This document shows positions 25,464 through 37,484 of a stretch of DNA of 64,000 nt, in pieces. Source of the DNA: Spirochaetaceae bacterium (GTDB lineage Bacteria; Myxococcota_A; UBA9160; UBA4427); contig JACKFD010000016.1 in assembly GCA_020632655.1 (NCBI GenBank), forward strand, positions 1 to 64,000, given 5' to 3'. The notes under the pieces were generated by a model. The model ran no database searches, was not told the DNA's origin, and saw only the letters and a program-made list of their open reading frames with translations. Every line of letters starts with the position of its first letter. Position 1 is the stretch's first letter. The position numbers and the translations under genes are program-made.

Positions 25464-25530
25464 TCCGTTCGACGATCCGGTCGCGGCGAGCGGGGCGGCC
25501 CGGCCCGCGGCCCGGCCAGAGGAGATTCCG

Positions 25531-26385
25531 ATGGGAGAGCTCGAAGGACGCGTCGCCCTCGTCACGGGGGCGAGCCGAGGCATCGGAGCCGCGATCGCGA
25601 AGCGGTTCGGTGCCGAGGGCGCCTCCGTTGCGATCACGGCCCGCACCCTCGACGAACGCGACAGCCATCTCGAGGGCAGCCTGCGAGAGACCGCCGCCGC
25701 GATCGAGGCCCTCGGTGGGCGGGCGCTGCCGATCGTCGGGGATCTCGCGGACCCGGGCTGCCTCGACGGCCTCGTCGCCCGGGCCCGCGACGCGCTCGGG
25801 CCGATCGACGTCCTGGTCAACAACGCCGCGGCGGCGTTCTACCTGCCCTTCGAGAAGACGAGCGAGAAGCGCTTCCGGATCGCCTACGACCTCAACGTCT
25901 TCGCCCCCTGGCGCCTCGCGCAGCTCGTCGCCCCCGAGATGCGCGAGCGCGAACGCGGCTGGATCCTGAACATCTCCTCCGCGACCTCGACGCTTCCCCG
26001 ACCTCCCTACTCCGACTTCGAAGCGCTCTCGATCCTCTACGGCTCGACGAAGGCCGCGCTCGAGCGGATGACGGCGGGCCTCTCCGCCGCGCTCTCGAAG
26101 CACGGGGTCTTCGTCAACTCGCTCGCCCCCGTCGGCGCCGTGCCGACCGAGGGGACGGAGGCGCTCGGCGTCGTGCCCGACGAGGCCCTCGCCGTGGCCG
26201 AGAGCCGGGAGGCGATGGCGGAGGCGGCCCTCGCGCTCTGCACGACCCGCGATCCGGCCATGACGGGCCGCATCACCTTCTGCACGCCGATCCTCGAGGA
26301 GCTCGGTCGACCGGTCCTCGGTCTCGACGGACGCACTCGATTGCCCGGACCGCGCGAGGCGCAGGCCCTGCCCTATCGATCCTGA
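25531..26385 (+). CDS. Short-chain dehydrogenase/reductase (classical SDR)
   Basis: The 284-residue product has TGASRGIGAAIA (NAD(P)-binding, residues 12-23), LVNNAA near 98, Ser in ILNISSAT near 148 and the catalytic YGSTK near 170. A longer-than-usual C-terminal tail is similar to SDRs acting on acyclic terpenoid or acyl substrates. AGAGGAGA lies just upstream of ATG 25531. Third gene of the operon with an FMN oxidoreductase and acyl-CoA synthetase, consistent with oxidation of a hydroxyacyl or alcohol intermediate. Its end overlaps the convergent membrane protein gene by 13 nt. Confidence 0.9.
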   Translation: MGELEGRVALVTGASRGIGAAIAKRFGAEGASVAITARTLDERDSHLEGSLRETAAAIEALGGRALPIVGDLADPGCLDGLVARARDALGPIDVLVNNAAAAFYLPFEKTSEKRFRIAYDLNVFAPWRLAQLVAPEMRERERGWILNISSATSTLPRPPYSDFEALSILYGSTKAALERMTAGLSAALSKHGVFVNSLAPVGAVPTEGTEALGVVPDEALAVAESREAMAEAALALCTTRDPAMTGRITFCTPILEELGRPVLGLDGRTRLPGPREAQALPYRS

Positions 26386-26999
26386 GCCTCGGACTCGCCC
26401 GTCAGCCGGCCGCGCAGCCGCCCGACCGCGGCATGGAAGTCCTCCGGCTCGCCGTACTCGAGGAAGTGCGCATAGCGCGCGTGGGTGCCGAGGGCGCGTC
26501 GCGCGTGCTTGATCGGGCACCAGTACTGCTCGGTCCGCGCCGCGATCTCGCGGGCGTAGGCGATCACGCCGTTGGCGTAGCCGCAGTAGGCGCAGTTCAG
26601 CTTCTCGATCGCGTTCAGGTAGGCGAGTCGATGGCGGTCGATCACGACGTAGTCCTCGCGCTGGACGCGCGGGATCCGGTAGAGCCGGAAGCAGATCGCC
26701 TGGTAGGTCGTGAAGGCAAGGTCGACGAGGGCGATCGGCACGATCATCCCATAGATGAAGGGGGCCGATGCCACGTTTCGCGCCCGACTCTCCCGGAGCC
26801 ATCGCCGCAGGCCGAGTCGCAGACGCTTGTGCGCCTCCCGGACCTCCCGGGTGAAACGCACGCGCCGATTCGTGATCTGATAGAGGACGGCCTCCTGACC
26901 CTCTTCGAGGGCCTCCGCGAGCTCGTCCTCGAGCTCGGCGATCCGGGCCAGCAACGCCCGGATGCGTTCCTTCACCTCCGGCGACGGATTCGTGCTCAT
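26373..26999 (-). CDS. Conserved membrane protein with N-terminal coiled coil and CxxC motif
   Basis: The 208-residue product has a charged coiled coil (residues 10-40, ALLARIAELEDELAEALEE), a basic segment, one long hydrophobic stretch (about 85-110, FIYGMIVPIALVDLAFTTYQ), then NCAYCGYANGVIAYAREIAA and YWCPIKHARR, a CxxC plus Cys-x-x-x-His pattern that could bind zinc or another metal. A protein of this layout is found in several proteobacteria, but no function is known to me. The start ATG 26999 has GGGGAGG upstream. Its 3' end overlaps the convergent SDR gene. Confidence 0.65.
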   Translation of the reverse strand: MSTNPSPEVKERIRALLARIAELEDELAEALEEGQEAVLYQITNRRVRFTREVREAHKRLRLGLRRWLRESRARNVASAPFIYGMIVPIALVDLAFTTYQAICFRLYRIPRVQREDYVVIDRHRLAYLNAIEKLNCAYCGYANGVIAYAREIAARTEQYWCPIKHARRALGTHARYAHFLEYGEPEDFHAAVGRLRGRLTGESEAQDR

Positions 27000-27124
27000 C
27001 GGCCCGGGCCCTCCCCTCGCGCGAGTCGCCCGTGCGACACGACGGGGCTCGACGGCAGACCATACATCCCCCGATATCATCGGCGTGCCCTGCGGCCCGC
27101 CGCCGCGCGGCGAGGAGGAGCCCG

Positions 27125-28861
27125 ATGTACGACCTCGTGATCCGGAACGGAACCCTGGTGGACGGGACGGGGGCGAGCCGCCGGATCGCCGACGTCGGCA
27201 TCCTGGGCGGGCGGATCGTGGAGCTCGGACGGATCGACGCTTCGCAAGGACGTCGGGTGATCGAGGCCGAGGGGCTCGTCGTCGCGCCGGGCCTGATCGA
27301 CCTCCACACCCACTACGACCCCCAGCTCACCCTCGATCCCTTCGCGTCCTCCTCCTGCTTCCACGGCGTGACCTCGGTCGTGACGGGCAATTGCGGCTTC
27401 GCCGTCGCACCGACGCGCCCGAGCGCCCGCGAGGGGGTGAAGCAGATCTTCGCGCGGGTCGAGGAGATCGATCTCGACGTGCTGGACCGCATGACCTGGG
27501 ACTTCGAGACGGTGCCCGAGCTGCTCACCGCGCGCGAAGGCGGGCTCGGCGTGAACGCCGCCTTCTACATCGGACACTCCAACCTGCGGCTCTGGGTGCT
27601 CGGCGAGGCCGCCTACGAGCGGGAGGCGACGGAGGCCGAGGTGGCGGCGATGCGCGCGATCGTGCGCGAGGCGATGACGGCCGGCGCGGCGGGCTTCTCC
27701 TCCTCGCACTCGCCGACGGACCTCGATCTGCAGGATCGCCCCGTCCCGAGTCGGCTCTCGAGCCTCACGGAGCTCGAGGCCCTCGCGGACGAGGTCGGGC
27801 GCTCGAATGCGGGCTCGATCGCCTACCTGCCGAGGAGCGCCGTCGGCGGTCTCTCGCAGTCGGACGGCGAGCTGCTGATCCGACTCGCCCTCGGCACGCG
27901 GCGGCCCGTCATCATCCAGGGCCTCGGCGCGCGCAGCAAGGTCGACGCGCCGACGGCGACCTGGCCCCGCTCCGAGGCCTACCTCGAGCACGCTCGCAAG
28001 CTCGGGGCGCCGGTCTACTCGCTCCTGATCGCACGCCCCTTCCAACGCCCCTTCGACCTCGTGCGCGGGACGACGATGTTCGAAGGGGCCCTCGCCTTCC
28101 ATCGCCTCTTCAGCGAAGCGAAGGACGTCCCCACGCGGATGGCGATGCTGCGCGACCCCGCCTATCGCGATGCGATCCGCCACTGCGTCGAGCATCCCAA
28201 CCACGATCCCGAGGCGGGCCCGACGACGCCGCCCCCGCAGCTCGAGACCCTCTTCGTCCATCGCGTCCGCGATCCGGCGAATCGCGCCCTCGAAGGCCGC
28301 CGCCTCGTCGACCTCGCAAAGGAGCGCGGCGTCGCGCCGATGGACGCGCTCGTCGACCTGGCGGCGTCCGAGGATCTCGAGACCGTCTTCCTCTGGAACA
28401 ACGACACGCCCGAGTGGCGCGATGGCACGGCGCTCGCCATGGCCCATCCCCAGATGTTGGTCGGTACCTCCGACGGCGGCGCCCATCTCGGCCGCGACGA
28501 CAACGCCGAGTTCAGCTCCTACTTCCTGCGCTACTGGGTGCGCGAGTGGGGGCGCGTGAGCCTCGAGCAGGGCATCCGGGAGCTGACGGCGATTCCTGCG
28601 GCGCTGCTCGGTCTCACGGATCGCGGACTCGTGCTGCCGGGCTGCCAGGCGGACCTCTTCCTCTTCGACCCGGACACGATCGGCCCCGACCGCAAGTGGC
28701 TCGGCGAGGACCGCATCCCGGGCCAGACCCGCTGGACGAGTCGGCCGCGCGGCGTGCGGGCCACGATCGTGAACGGCGTGCCGATCGTCGAGCACGGCGA
28801 GCTCGTCGACGAGCGCGCCCGTCCCGGGCAGGTGCTGCGACCGACGCGCGTCGGCGCCTAG
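27125..28861 (+). CDS. N-acyl-D-amino-acid deacylase family amidohydrolase
   Basis: The 578-residue product is an amidohydrolase of the D-aminoacylase type: MYDLVIRNGTLVDGTG at the N-terminus, the metal-binding DLHTHYDPQ near residue 60, GNCGFAVAP near 90 and GTSDGGAHLGRDD near 450, where the Asp is the catalytic base. These enzymes hydrolyse N-acyl-amino acids or related amides with one or two zinc ions. Many members in this kind of genome have no known substrate. A paralogue lies at 38669-40390. Its stop TAG is shared, as CTAG, with the stop of the convergent gene on the other strand. Confidence 0.88.
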   Translation: MYDLVIRNGTLVDGTGASRRIADVGILGGRIVELGRIDASQGRRVIEAEGLVVAPGLIDLHTHYDPQLTLDPFASSSCFHGVTSVVTGNCGFAVAPTRPSAREGVKQIFARVEEIDLDVLDRMTWDFETVPELLTAREGGLGVNAAFYIGHSNLRLWVLGEAAYEREATEAEVAAMRAIVREAMTAGAAGFSSSHSPTDLDLQDRPVPSRLSSLTELEALADEVGRSNAGSIAYLPRSAVGGLSQSDGELLIRLALGTRRPVIIQGLGARSKVDAPTATWPRSEAYLEHARKLGAPVYSLLIARPFQRPFDLVRGTTMFEGALAFHRLFSEAKDVPTRMAMLRDPAYRDAIRHCVEHPNHDPEAGPTTPPPQLETLFVHRVRDPANRALEGRRLVDLAKERGVAPMDALVDLAASEDLETVFLWNNDTPEWRDGTALAMAHPQMLVGTSDGGAHLGRDDNAEFSSYFLRYWVREWGRVSLEQGIRELTAIPAALLGLTDRGLVLPGCQADLFLFDPDTIGPDRKWLGEDRIPGQTRWTSRPRGVRATIVNGVPIVEHGELVDERARPGQVLRPTRVGA

Positions 28862-29430
28862 GTCGCGGACACGCCGCCCTCGCCCAACAATCCGTGATGC
28901 GCGAGCTCGCGCGCGACCCACGCCGCGGCGCCGCCGCCGAGCGCGCCGAAGAGCGCCTTGCCCCCGGCCGAGGCGAGCGCGTGGAGCGCGATCAGCTCCG
29001 TCGCCACCCCCGCCAACGCCTCGACGAGGACGAGCGGCACGCTCCCGAGCACGCCGGCACTCGCACCGAGGACGGCCCCGGCGACGATCGGAATCGGTCC
29101 TCCCCCCGGATGGCCGAGCCCACGCGCGAGCCCGAAGCCCAGGTCGATCGCGAGCCCCGGCAGCGCCAGCTTGAGCACGACGAGTGGCCCGCCCTGACCG
29201 AGCCCGAGCCCAGCGATCCCGATGCCGGCCACGAGACCACAGAGCGACGCCGCGGCGCGTCGATCGACACAGCTCCGGACCAGCACGAGCCCGAAGGCCG
29301 CCGCGAGCATCGCGTGCCCCGGCAGATGCAGATGCCAGCGCATCGCGATGCGCGTCCCGACCAGGAACGCCGCGAAGAACACGATCAGCAGCAGCTCGCG
29401 CAGCGCGATCGGCGAGCGCGCCTTCACCAC
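28858..29430 (-). CDS. Small integral membrane protein, probable ECF transporter S component
   Basis: The 190-residue product is mostly hydrophobic, with about five or six helices (LLLIVFFAAFLVGTRIAM, AMLAAAFGLVLVRSC, LCGLVAGIGIAGLGLG, PIPIVAGAVLGASAGVLG, LVLVEALAGVATELIAL), the size and glycine-rich texture of ECF S components. HLHLPGHA after helix 1 may help bind a ligand or metal. A GTG start at 29430 overlaps the TAG of the upstream gene. The call rests mainly on context: the fused EcfA-EcfA'-EcfT gene lies two genes upstream and no other S component is visible. Substrate unknown. Confidence 0.6.
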   Translation of the reverse strand: MVKARSPIALRELLLIVFFAAFLVGTRIAMRWHLHLPGHAMLAAAFGLVLVRSCVDRRAAASLCGLVAGIGIAGLGLGQGGPLVVLKLALPGLAIDLGFGLARGLGHPGGGPIPIVAGAVLGASAGVLGSVPLVLVEALAGVATELIALHALASAGGKALFGALGGGAAAWVARELAHHGLLGEGGVSAT

Positions 29431-30164
29431 TAGCCGTCGTCCTTGATCCGCTTCGACGCCGGTACCCACGCGTCCCCCTCGCGGCGAACGCAGAACACCG
29501 CCCGCCCGCCCTGCAGATCCGGGCGGATCCAATCGCGCGTCTCGATCGACTCGTCGGGGCCGAGCGCTCGCCCCGCCCCGTCGACGACCTCGTCGACCCC
29601 CGTCCGGGCGAGGATCTCGGCGACGGTCGCGCGGCCGCCCAGGTCGCGGATACCGGGCAGGTCGATGAAGCGACCATCGTCGCCGGTGCTGCGGAGCGCG
29701 ACGCCGCAGACGGCGCCGATCCGGCCCTGCCCGGTCTCGCCGTCCGACCAGATCCGCAGACCGAAGGAGGCCACCTCCGCGTCGAAGGCCGCGAGATCGA
29801 GCACCTCGCTCTGGGCCCGCCGCGCCAGCCCCTGCAGCGCGGCGCCGGGCGCGTCGGCCGGCGCGACGCAGAGCCCCGGGTTGGCGCCCGCATGGCGATG
29901 GGCGAGCAGGAAGGCGCGGCCGAGCTCGAAGAGCTTGTCGCCCGCGCCCTCACCCTCGGCGCCCTCGGCGCGGATGCAGGCCGAGCTGTTATGCGAGGTG
30001 TAGGGGATGTCGTCGTGGACGAGGAGCTGGTGGCGCGTCACGCTCGGTCCCACGAGCTGGCCCTGCTCGACGAGGTGACGGGCGAGCATGCGGGCGAGGC
30101 GTCCGGTGCCGATGCTCTCGAGATTGTCGGTGTCGTCGATCGCGACGAGCCAGGTCGTGGGCAT
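29430..30164 (-). CDS. TiaS-like (IDDTD motif) protein of unknown function
   Basis: The 244-residue product opens with WLVAIDDTDNLESIGTG, resembling the IDDTD signature of archaeal TiaS (tRNA-Ile2 agmatinylcytidine synthetase), followed by RHQLLVHDDIPYTSHNSSAC, which also fits that domain. It lacks the C-terminal OB-fold and zinc-ribbon parts of full TiaS and is much shorter, so tRNA modification is unlikely to be its role. GGAGGA lies 6 nt before ATG 30164. It sits between the ECF core gene (16 nt upstream) and the S-component gene (overlapping), which ties it to the uptake system, perhaps as an enzyme acting on the imported substrate with ATP. That link is inference. Confidence 0.6.
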   Translation of the reverse strand: MPTTWLVAIDDTDNLESIGTGRLARMLARHLVEQGQLVGPSVTRHQLLVHDDIPYTSHNSSACIRAEGAEGEGAGDKLFELGRAFLLAHRHAGANPGLCVAPADAPGAALQGLARRAQSEVLDLAAFDAEVASFGLRIWSDGETGQGRIGAVCGVALRSTGDDGRFIDLPGIRDLGGRATVAEILARTGVDEVVDGAGRALGPDESIETRDWIRPDLQGGRAVFCVRREGDAWVPASKRIKDDG

Positions 30165-30180
30165 GTCGATTCCTCCAGGC

Positions 30181-34309
<4,129 letters not shown>

Positions 34310-34386
34310 TCGCGTGCTCGTCCTCTCGCTCAACCTCGATCTCCCCGTCCGTAGGTGTGGATCTCTCGCGCTCTCGGCGCGCAGCG

Positions 34387-35274
34387 TCATTGCAGACGGA
34401 AGTGGATCCGGAGCGACACGCGCGAGGCGACCTCCCGTCCGTCGAGGCGCGCGGGGCGGAAGGCGGATCGCTCGACGGCCGTCCGCGCCGAGTCGTCGAA
34501 GTCCGGACCACCGCTCTCGAGGACCGACGAGAAGGCGACCGCGCCCCCGCCGTCGACCCAGGCTTCGACCAGCACCGTCGCCTCGTCGCCGAGGCGGCGG
34601 GCTCGCGGCGGATAGTCCGGTCGGATCGGCCATCGCGGCCGCGCCGGCCGGTCGACGTCGCCCGGCCCGGGCCAGGCAGGTGCGCCCGCACGGCCTGCGG
34701 CGCCGGCGGGATCGCCGGTGCCGCGTCGTCCTGGGAGCGCGCTCGCGCTCGCGAGGTCGCCCGCCCGGGATCGCGATGCGGCCTCGCTTCGCTCGGCGGC
34801 TTGCGCTGTGGCGGGCTCCGTCGTCGACTCGCGGCCGTCGTCGTGGCTTCGTGCTCGGCGCGATTCGATCGGGTCGGCGGCGCGGAGGACGATCGCTCGG
34901 GTCGTCGGCGAAGGCAGAGCGACGTCGGATGGCCCCTGGCGAGCCGGATGCCGGGCACCGGAATCGCCGTGCGCCGGCTTCGCGGAGGAGGAACTCACGA
35001 CCATCGTGGGCCGCTCGTCCGGCCCGCTCCGGCCGCGACCCGCGACGGCCCCCTCGCCGGCGACTTCTTCGGCCCGGACCGACGGGCCCGTTCCGGCGCC
35101 CAGCAGCTCGACCCAGGCGCTCCCGCCCGGCGGGCTCGGGGGCGGCGTCGCCCGCGGTGAGGACGCATCGATCCAGGCGCTCGCGACGAAGGCGAGCACA
35201 CCGTGCAATCCGATCGAGCCCAGGAGGGCCGCGCGGCGGATGGGTGCGGTCGATCGGTGGCGCGGCTCGGGCAC
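34387..35274 (-). CDS. TonB-type energy transducer
   Basis: The 295-residue product has an N-terminal membrane anchor (RRAALLGSIGLHGVLAFVASAWI), a long Pro/Arg/Ser/Ala-rich spacer crossing the periplasm, and a C-terminal TonB domain (RPDYPPRARRLGDEATVLVEAWVD, and SSVLESGGPDFDDSARTAV, FRPARLDG). It transmits proton-motive force from ExbBD to the outer-membrane receptor encoded immediately downstream; no exbB or exbD is in this window. The start is set at GTG 35274, with GAGGA 9 nt upstream; a longer frame to 35349 would include the 18-bp palindrome, which is better read as an operator. Its stop overlaps an ATG of the receptor frame. Confidence 0.85.
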   Translation of the reverse strand: MPEPRHRSTAPIRRAALLGSIGLHGVLAFVASAWIDASSPRATPPPSPPGGSAWVELLGAGTGPSVRAEEVAGEGAVAGRGRSGPDERPTMVVSSSSAKPAHGDSGARHPARQGPSDVALPSPTTRAIVLRAADPIESRRARSHDDGRESTTEPATAQAAERSEAASRSRAGDLASASALPGRRGTGDPAGAAGRAGAPAWPGPGDVDRPARPRWPIRPDYPPRARRLGDEATVLVEAWVDGGGAVAFSSVLESGGPDFDDSARTAVERSAFRPARLDGREVASRVSLRIHFRLQ

Positions 35275-35310
35275 GCGGGCGGGTCCTCGGGGCACGGGAT
35301 CCGATGACGT

Positions 35311-35328
35311 TATTCCCGCTCGGGAATA
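35311..35328. promoter_or_regulatory. Perfect 18-bp palindromic operator candidate upstream of tonB
   Basis: TATTCCCG (35311-35318), CT, CGGGAATA (35321-35328) form a perfect inverted repeat in the 117-base gap between the ModE-type regulator gene and the tonB-like gene. Its symmetry, AT-rich ends in GC-rich DNA and place beside a dimeric winged-helix regulator make it a likely binding site for that regulator, controlling the tonB-receptor-ECF operon. Confidence 0.65.
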
Positions 35329-35391
35329 GCGATCGGCGACGGGTAGCACCGGACCGCTGCGCCGGCCACGGATTCCCGGACCGGTCGGCGG

Positions 35392-35766
35392 CTAGGACGA
35401 GGCGCCGTCCGTCTCCGGCGACGACCGCAGCGCATCCAGGCTCGCCAGATCGGCCGCAAGCGCGTCGCCCGCCTTCGCCTGCATGGCGCGGTAGCGCCGG
35501 ATCAGCTCCCGACCGAAGTCCGTGAGCTGCGCGCCGCCTCCCGAGCGCCCGCCGGCCTCGGTCTCGAGCACCCGCCCGGCAAAGCACCGGTTCACGTCGT
35601 CGAGCAGCTCCCAGGCGTGGCGATAGCTCATCCCGGTCGCGCGGGCGGCCGCCGAGATCGAGCCCAGCTCGCCCACGGCCTCGAGCAGCTGGACCTTGCC
35701 GGGACCGAGCGTGTGCCGGCCGTCGAACTCGAAGCGGATGCGGAGGCGCGGCGGCTGGTCGGGCAT
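35392..35766 (-). CDS. ModE-type winged helix-turn-helix regulator (DNA-binding domain only)
   Basis: The 124-residue product matches the N-terminal DNA-binding half of ModE: GPGKVQLLEAVGELGSISAAARATGMSYRHAWELLDDVN (residues 21-59, the HTH), then the wing ETEAGGRSGGGAQLTDFG. The C-terminal molybdate-binding TOBE domains of full ModE are missing, so it may sense a ligand differently or through a partner. GGAG lies 7 nt before the ATG. It is 25 nt downstream of the thiolase-like gene on the same strand but is followed by the palindrome and the uptake operon, which it probably controls. ModE relationship hints at an oxyanion or metal substrate; not proven. Confidence 0.85.
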   Translation of the reverse strand: MPDQPPRLRIRFEFDGRHTLGPGKVQLLEAVGELGSISAAARATGMSYRHAWELLDDVNRCFAGRVLETEAGGRSGGGAQLTDFGRELIRRYRAMQAKAGDALAADLASLDALRSSPETDGASS

Positions 35767-35791
35767 GGCGGCACTCCGCGCGGTGGCGTCC

Positions 35792-36961
35792 TCAGTCCTT
35801 GCCGAAGATCACCGCCCCCGTCGGCACGCCCACGCCGCTCGTGACGAGCACGTGGTCGACCTTGTCGGGCTGGTTGCAGGACTCGCCCCGCACGAGCCGT
35901 ACGCCCTCGGCGAGGTTGTTCACGCCATGCAGATAGGCCTCCGAGAGGAGCCCGCCGTGCGTGTTGTTGGGCAGCGCGCCGCCGAGGGTGAGCGACTCGG
36001 ACGTCACGAAGTCCTTCGCCTCGCCGCGGCCGCAGAAGCCGAAGGCCTCGAGCTGCATCAGCACCTCCGGCGTGAAGGCGTCGTAGAGACAGGCGGCGTC
36101 CATGTCCTTCGGACCAAGGCCGCTCATCTCGTAGACGCGCTTCGCCGCGAGCTCCATCTCCGGCAGCCAGGCGAGGTCGTCACGGTAGAAGCTCGTCATC
36201 TGCTCCTGCCCCTCGAAGGAGGCCTGGGTCACACCGCGGATGACGGCCGGCGTTTGCTTCATGTCGCGTGCGCGCTCGGGCGTCGTGATGAGCAGAGCGC
36301 AGCCGCCGTCGTCCTCCTGGCAGCAGTCGAAGAGTCGGAGCGGCTCGCAGATCATGCGCGACTTCATGTAGTCGTCCATCGTCATCGGCTTGCCGTACAT
36401 GGCCGCGTTCGGGTTCTTCTGCGCGTGCATGCGCTGCGTGATGGCGACGTGCGCAAGATGCTCGGAGGTCGCGCCGTACTTGTGCATGTAGAGCCTCGCC
36501 TGCAGCGCGATCCAGGACGCCGGCGTCAGCAGGCCGAAGGGCATGTACCAGGACCAGTGGATCAGATCGCTCGAGATGATCTGGCCCGAGACGCCCTGGC
36601 CCATGCGCTGGCCCGAGCGGCCGTTGAGCGCGCGGTAGACCACGACGTTCTTCGCGGCCCCGGTCGCGACGGCCATCGCCGCGTGCGCCACGAGGCCGAC
36701 CGCCGCGCCGCCGCCGTAGTTGACCTGGCTCCAGAAGGTCATGTCGCCGATGCCCACCGTGCGCGCGACCTCGACCTCGTCGCTCGAGTCCATCGTGTAG
36801 GTGACGAGGCCGTCGACCTCCGAGGGCTGGATCCCGGCGTCGTCGATCGCCTTGCGCACGGCCTCGGTCGCGAGCTGAAGCTCGGAGACGCCCGAGTTCT
36901 TGGTGTACGCGGTCTGGCCGATTCCGGCGACGGCGGCTTCGTTGTGCAGGGTGGTCGGCAT
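35792..36961 (-). CDS. Thiolase-fold lipid-transfer protein (Ltp2-like aldolase candidate)
   Basis: The 389-residue protein has the SCP2-thiolase fold (VAGIGQTAYTK, VDGLVTYTMDS, LYDAFTPEVLMQLEAFGFC, NTHGGLLSEAYLHG). At the position of the thiolase nucleophile (NACATG in true thiolases) it has NYGGGA, so the catalytic Cys is absent. This is the hallmark of Ltp2-type proteins, retro-aldolases that cleave side-chain CoA intermediates of steroids and need a DUF35 partner. Such a partner (MaoC-DUF35 fusion) and a small MaoC protein are encoded just upstream in the same order as chsH2-chsH1-ltp2 of Mycobacterium tuberculosis. The Ltp2 role is inferred from missing Cys plus synteny; the substrate may differ. 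Confidence 0.82.
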   Translation of the reverse strand: MPTTLHNEAAVAGIGQTAYTKNSGVSELQLATEAVRKAIDDAGIQPSEVDGLVTYTMDSSDEVEVARTVGIGDMTFWSQVNYGGGAAVGLVAHAAMAVATGAAKNVVVYRALNGRSGQRMGQGVSGQIISSDLIHWSWYMPFGLLTPASWIALQARLYMHKYGATSEHLAHVAITQRMHAQKNPNAAMYGKPMTMDDYMKSRMICEPLRLFDCCQEDDGGCALLITTPERARDMKQTPAVIRGVTQASFEGQEQMTSFYRDDLAWLPEMELAAKRVYEMSGLGPKDMDAACLYDAFTPEVLMQLEAFGFCGRGEAKDFVTSESLTLGGALPNNTHGGLLSEAYLHGVNNLAEGVRLVRGESCNQPDKVDHVLVTSGVGVPTGAVIFGKD

Positions 36962-37051
36962 GGTCGTGGCTCTCTCGTCTCGGACCGCGTGTGCGGGTCC
37001 GTCGATGGTCGGATGCACGCCTCGGCGTGCCGAGCGCGCGGGTCGGGGCGG

Positions 37052-37459
37052 CTAGGGCAGTCGGAGCGTGAAGGTGGCCGTCACGTGGTTGCCCCAGGCG
37101 TTGTTGCCCGAGACCTCGACGTCGGCGTCCTTCCCCTCGGTCGACACGACCTTGCCCCGGATCTTCAGCAGATCGCCCGGCATGTTCGGGCCGCCGAGCT
37201 TCGTCCGCACCCGCGTCACGATCGCGTCGGGCCCCGCCCAGTCGGTCACGTAGCGGGAGCAGAGCCCCTGCGTCGTCAGGATGTTCATGAACATGTCCGG
37301 CAGGCCCTGGGCGTTCGCGGCGTCGCGGTCGTGGTGGACCGGCGTGTAGTCACGCGACGCGAGCGCGCCGCCCGCTACGAGGGTCGCCGTGATCGGGAGG
37401 TCCAGCGGCGGCAGCTCCTGGCCGACCTCGAGCTCGTCGATCTTCTTCGTCTTCTGCAT
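37052..37459 (-). CDS. MaoC-like enoyl-CoA hydratase subunit (ChsH1-like)
   Basis: The 135-residue single hot-dog protein has SRDYTPVHHDRDAANAQG near residue 35, the hydratase-2 motif with catalytic Asp and His, and DMFMNILTTQGLCSRYVTDW after it. Small MaoC proteins of this type pair with the MaoC-DUF35 protein to make a heteromeric hydratase acting on bulky enoyl-CoA esters. It lies 25 nt after the MaoC-DUF35 gene and 90 nt before the Ltp2-like gene. In ChsH1-H2 the active-site residues come from this small subunit, which fits the intact motif seen here. The steroid link is inference. Confidence 0.85.
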   Translation of the reverse strand: MQKTKKIDELEVGQELPPLDLPITATLVAGGALASRDYTPVHHDRDAANAQGLPDMFMNILTTQGLCSRYVTDWAGPDAIVTRVRTKLGGPNMPGDLLKIRGKVVSTEGKDADVEVSGNNAWGNHVTATFTLRLP

Positions 37460-37484
37460 GGTTCTTCCTTCCTTGCTTGCAGAC

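Noticed and set aside
29430..30164. Genuine TiaS tRNA-modifying enzyme
   Set aside because: It lacks the OB-fold and zinc-ribbon regions, TiaS is archaeal, and the gene sits inside a transporter operon.
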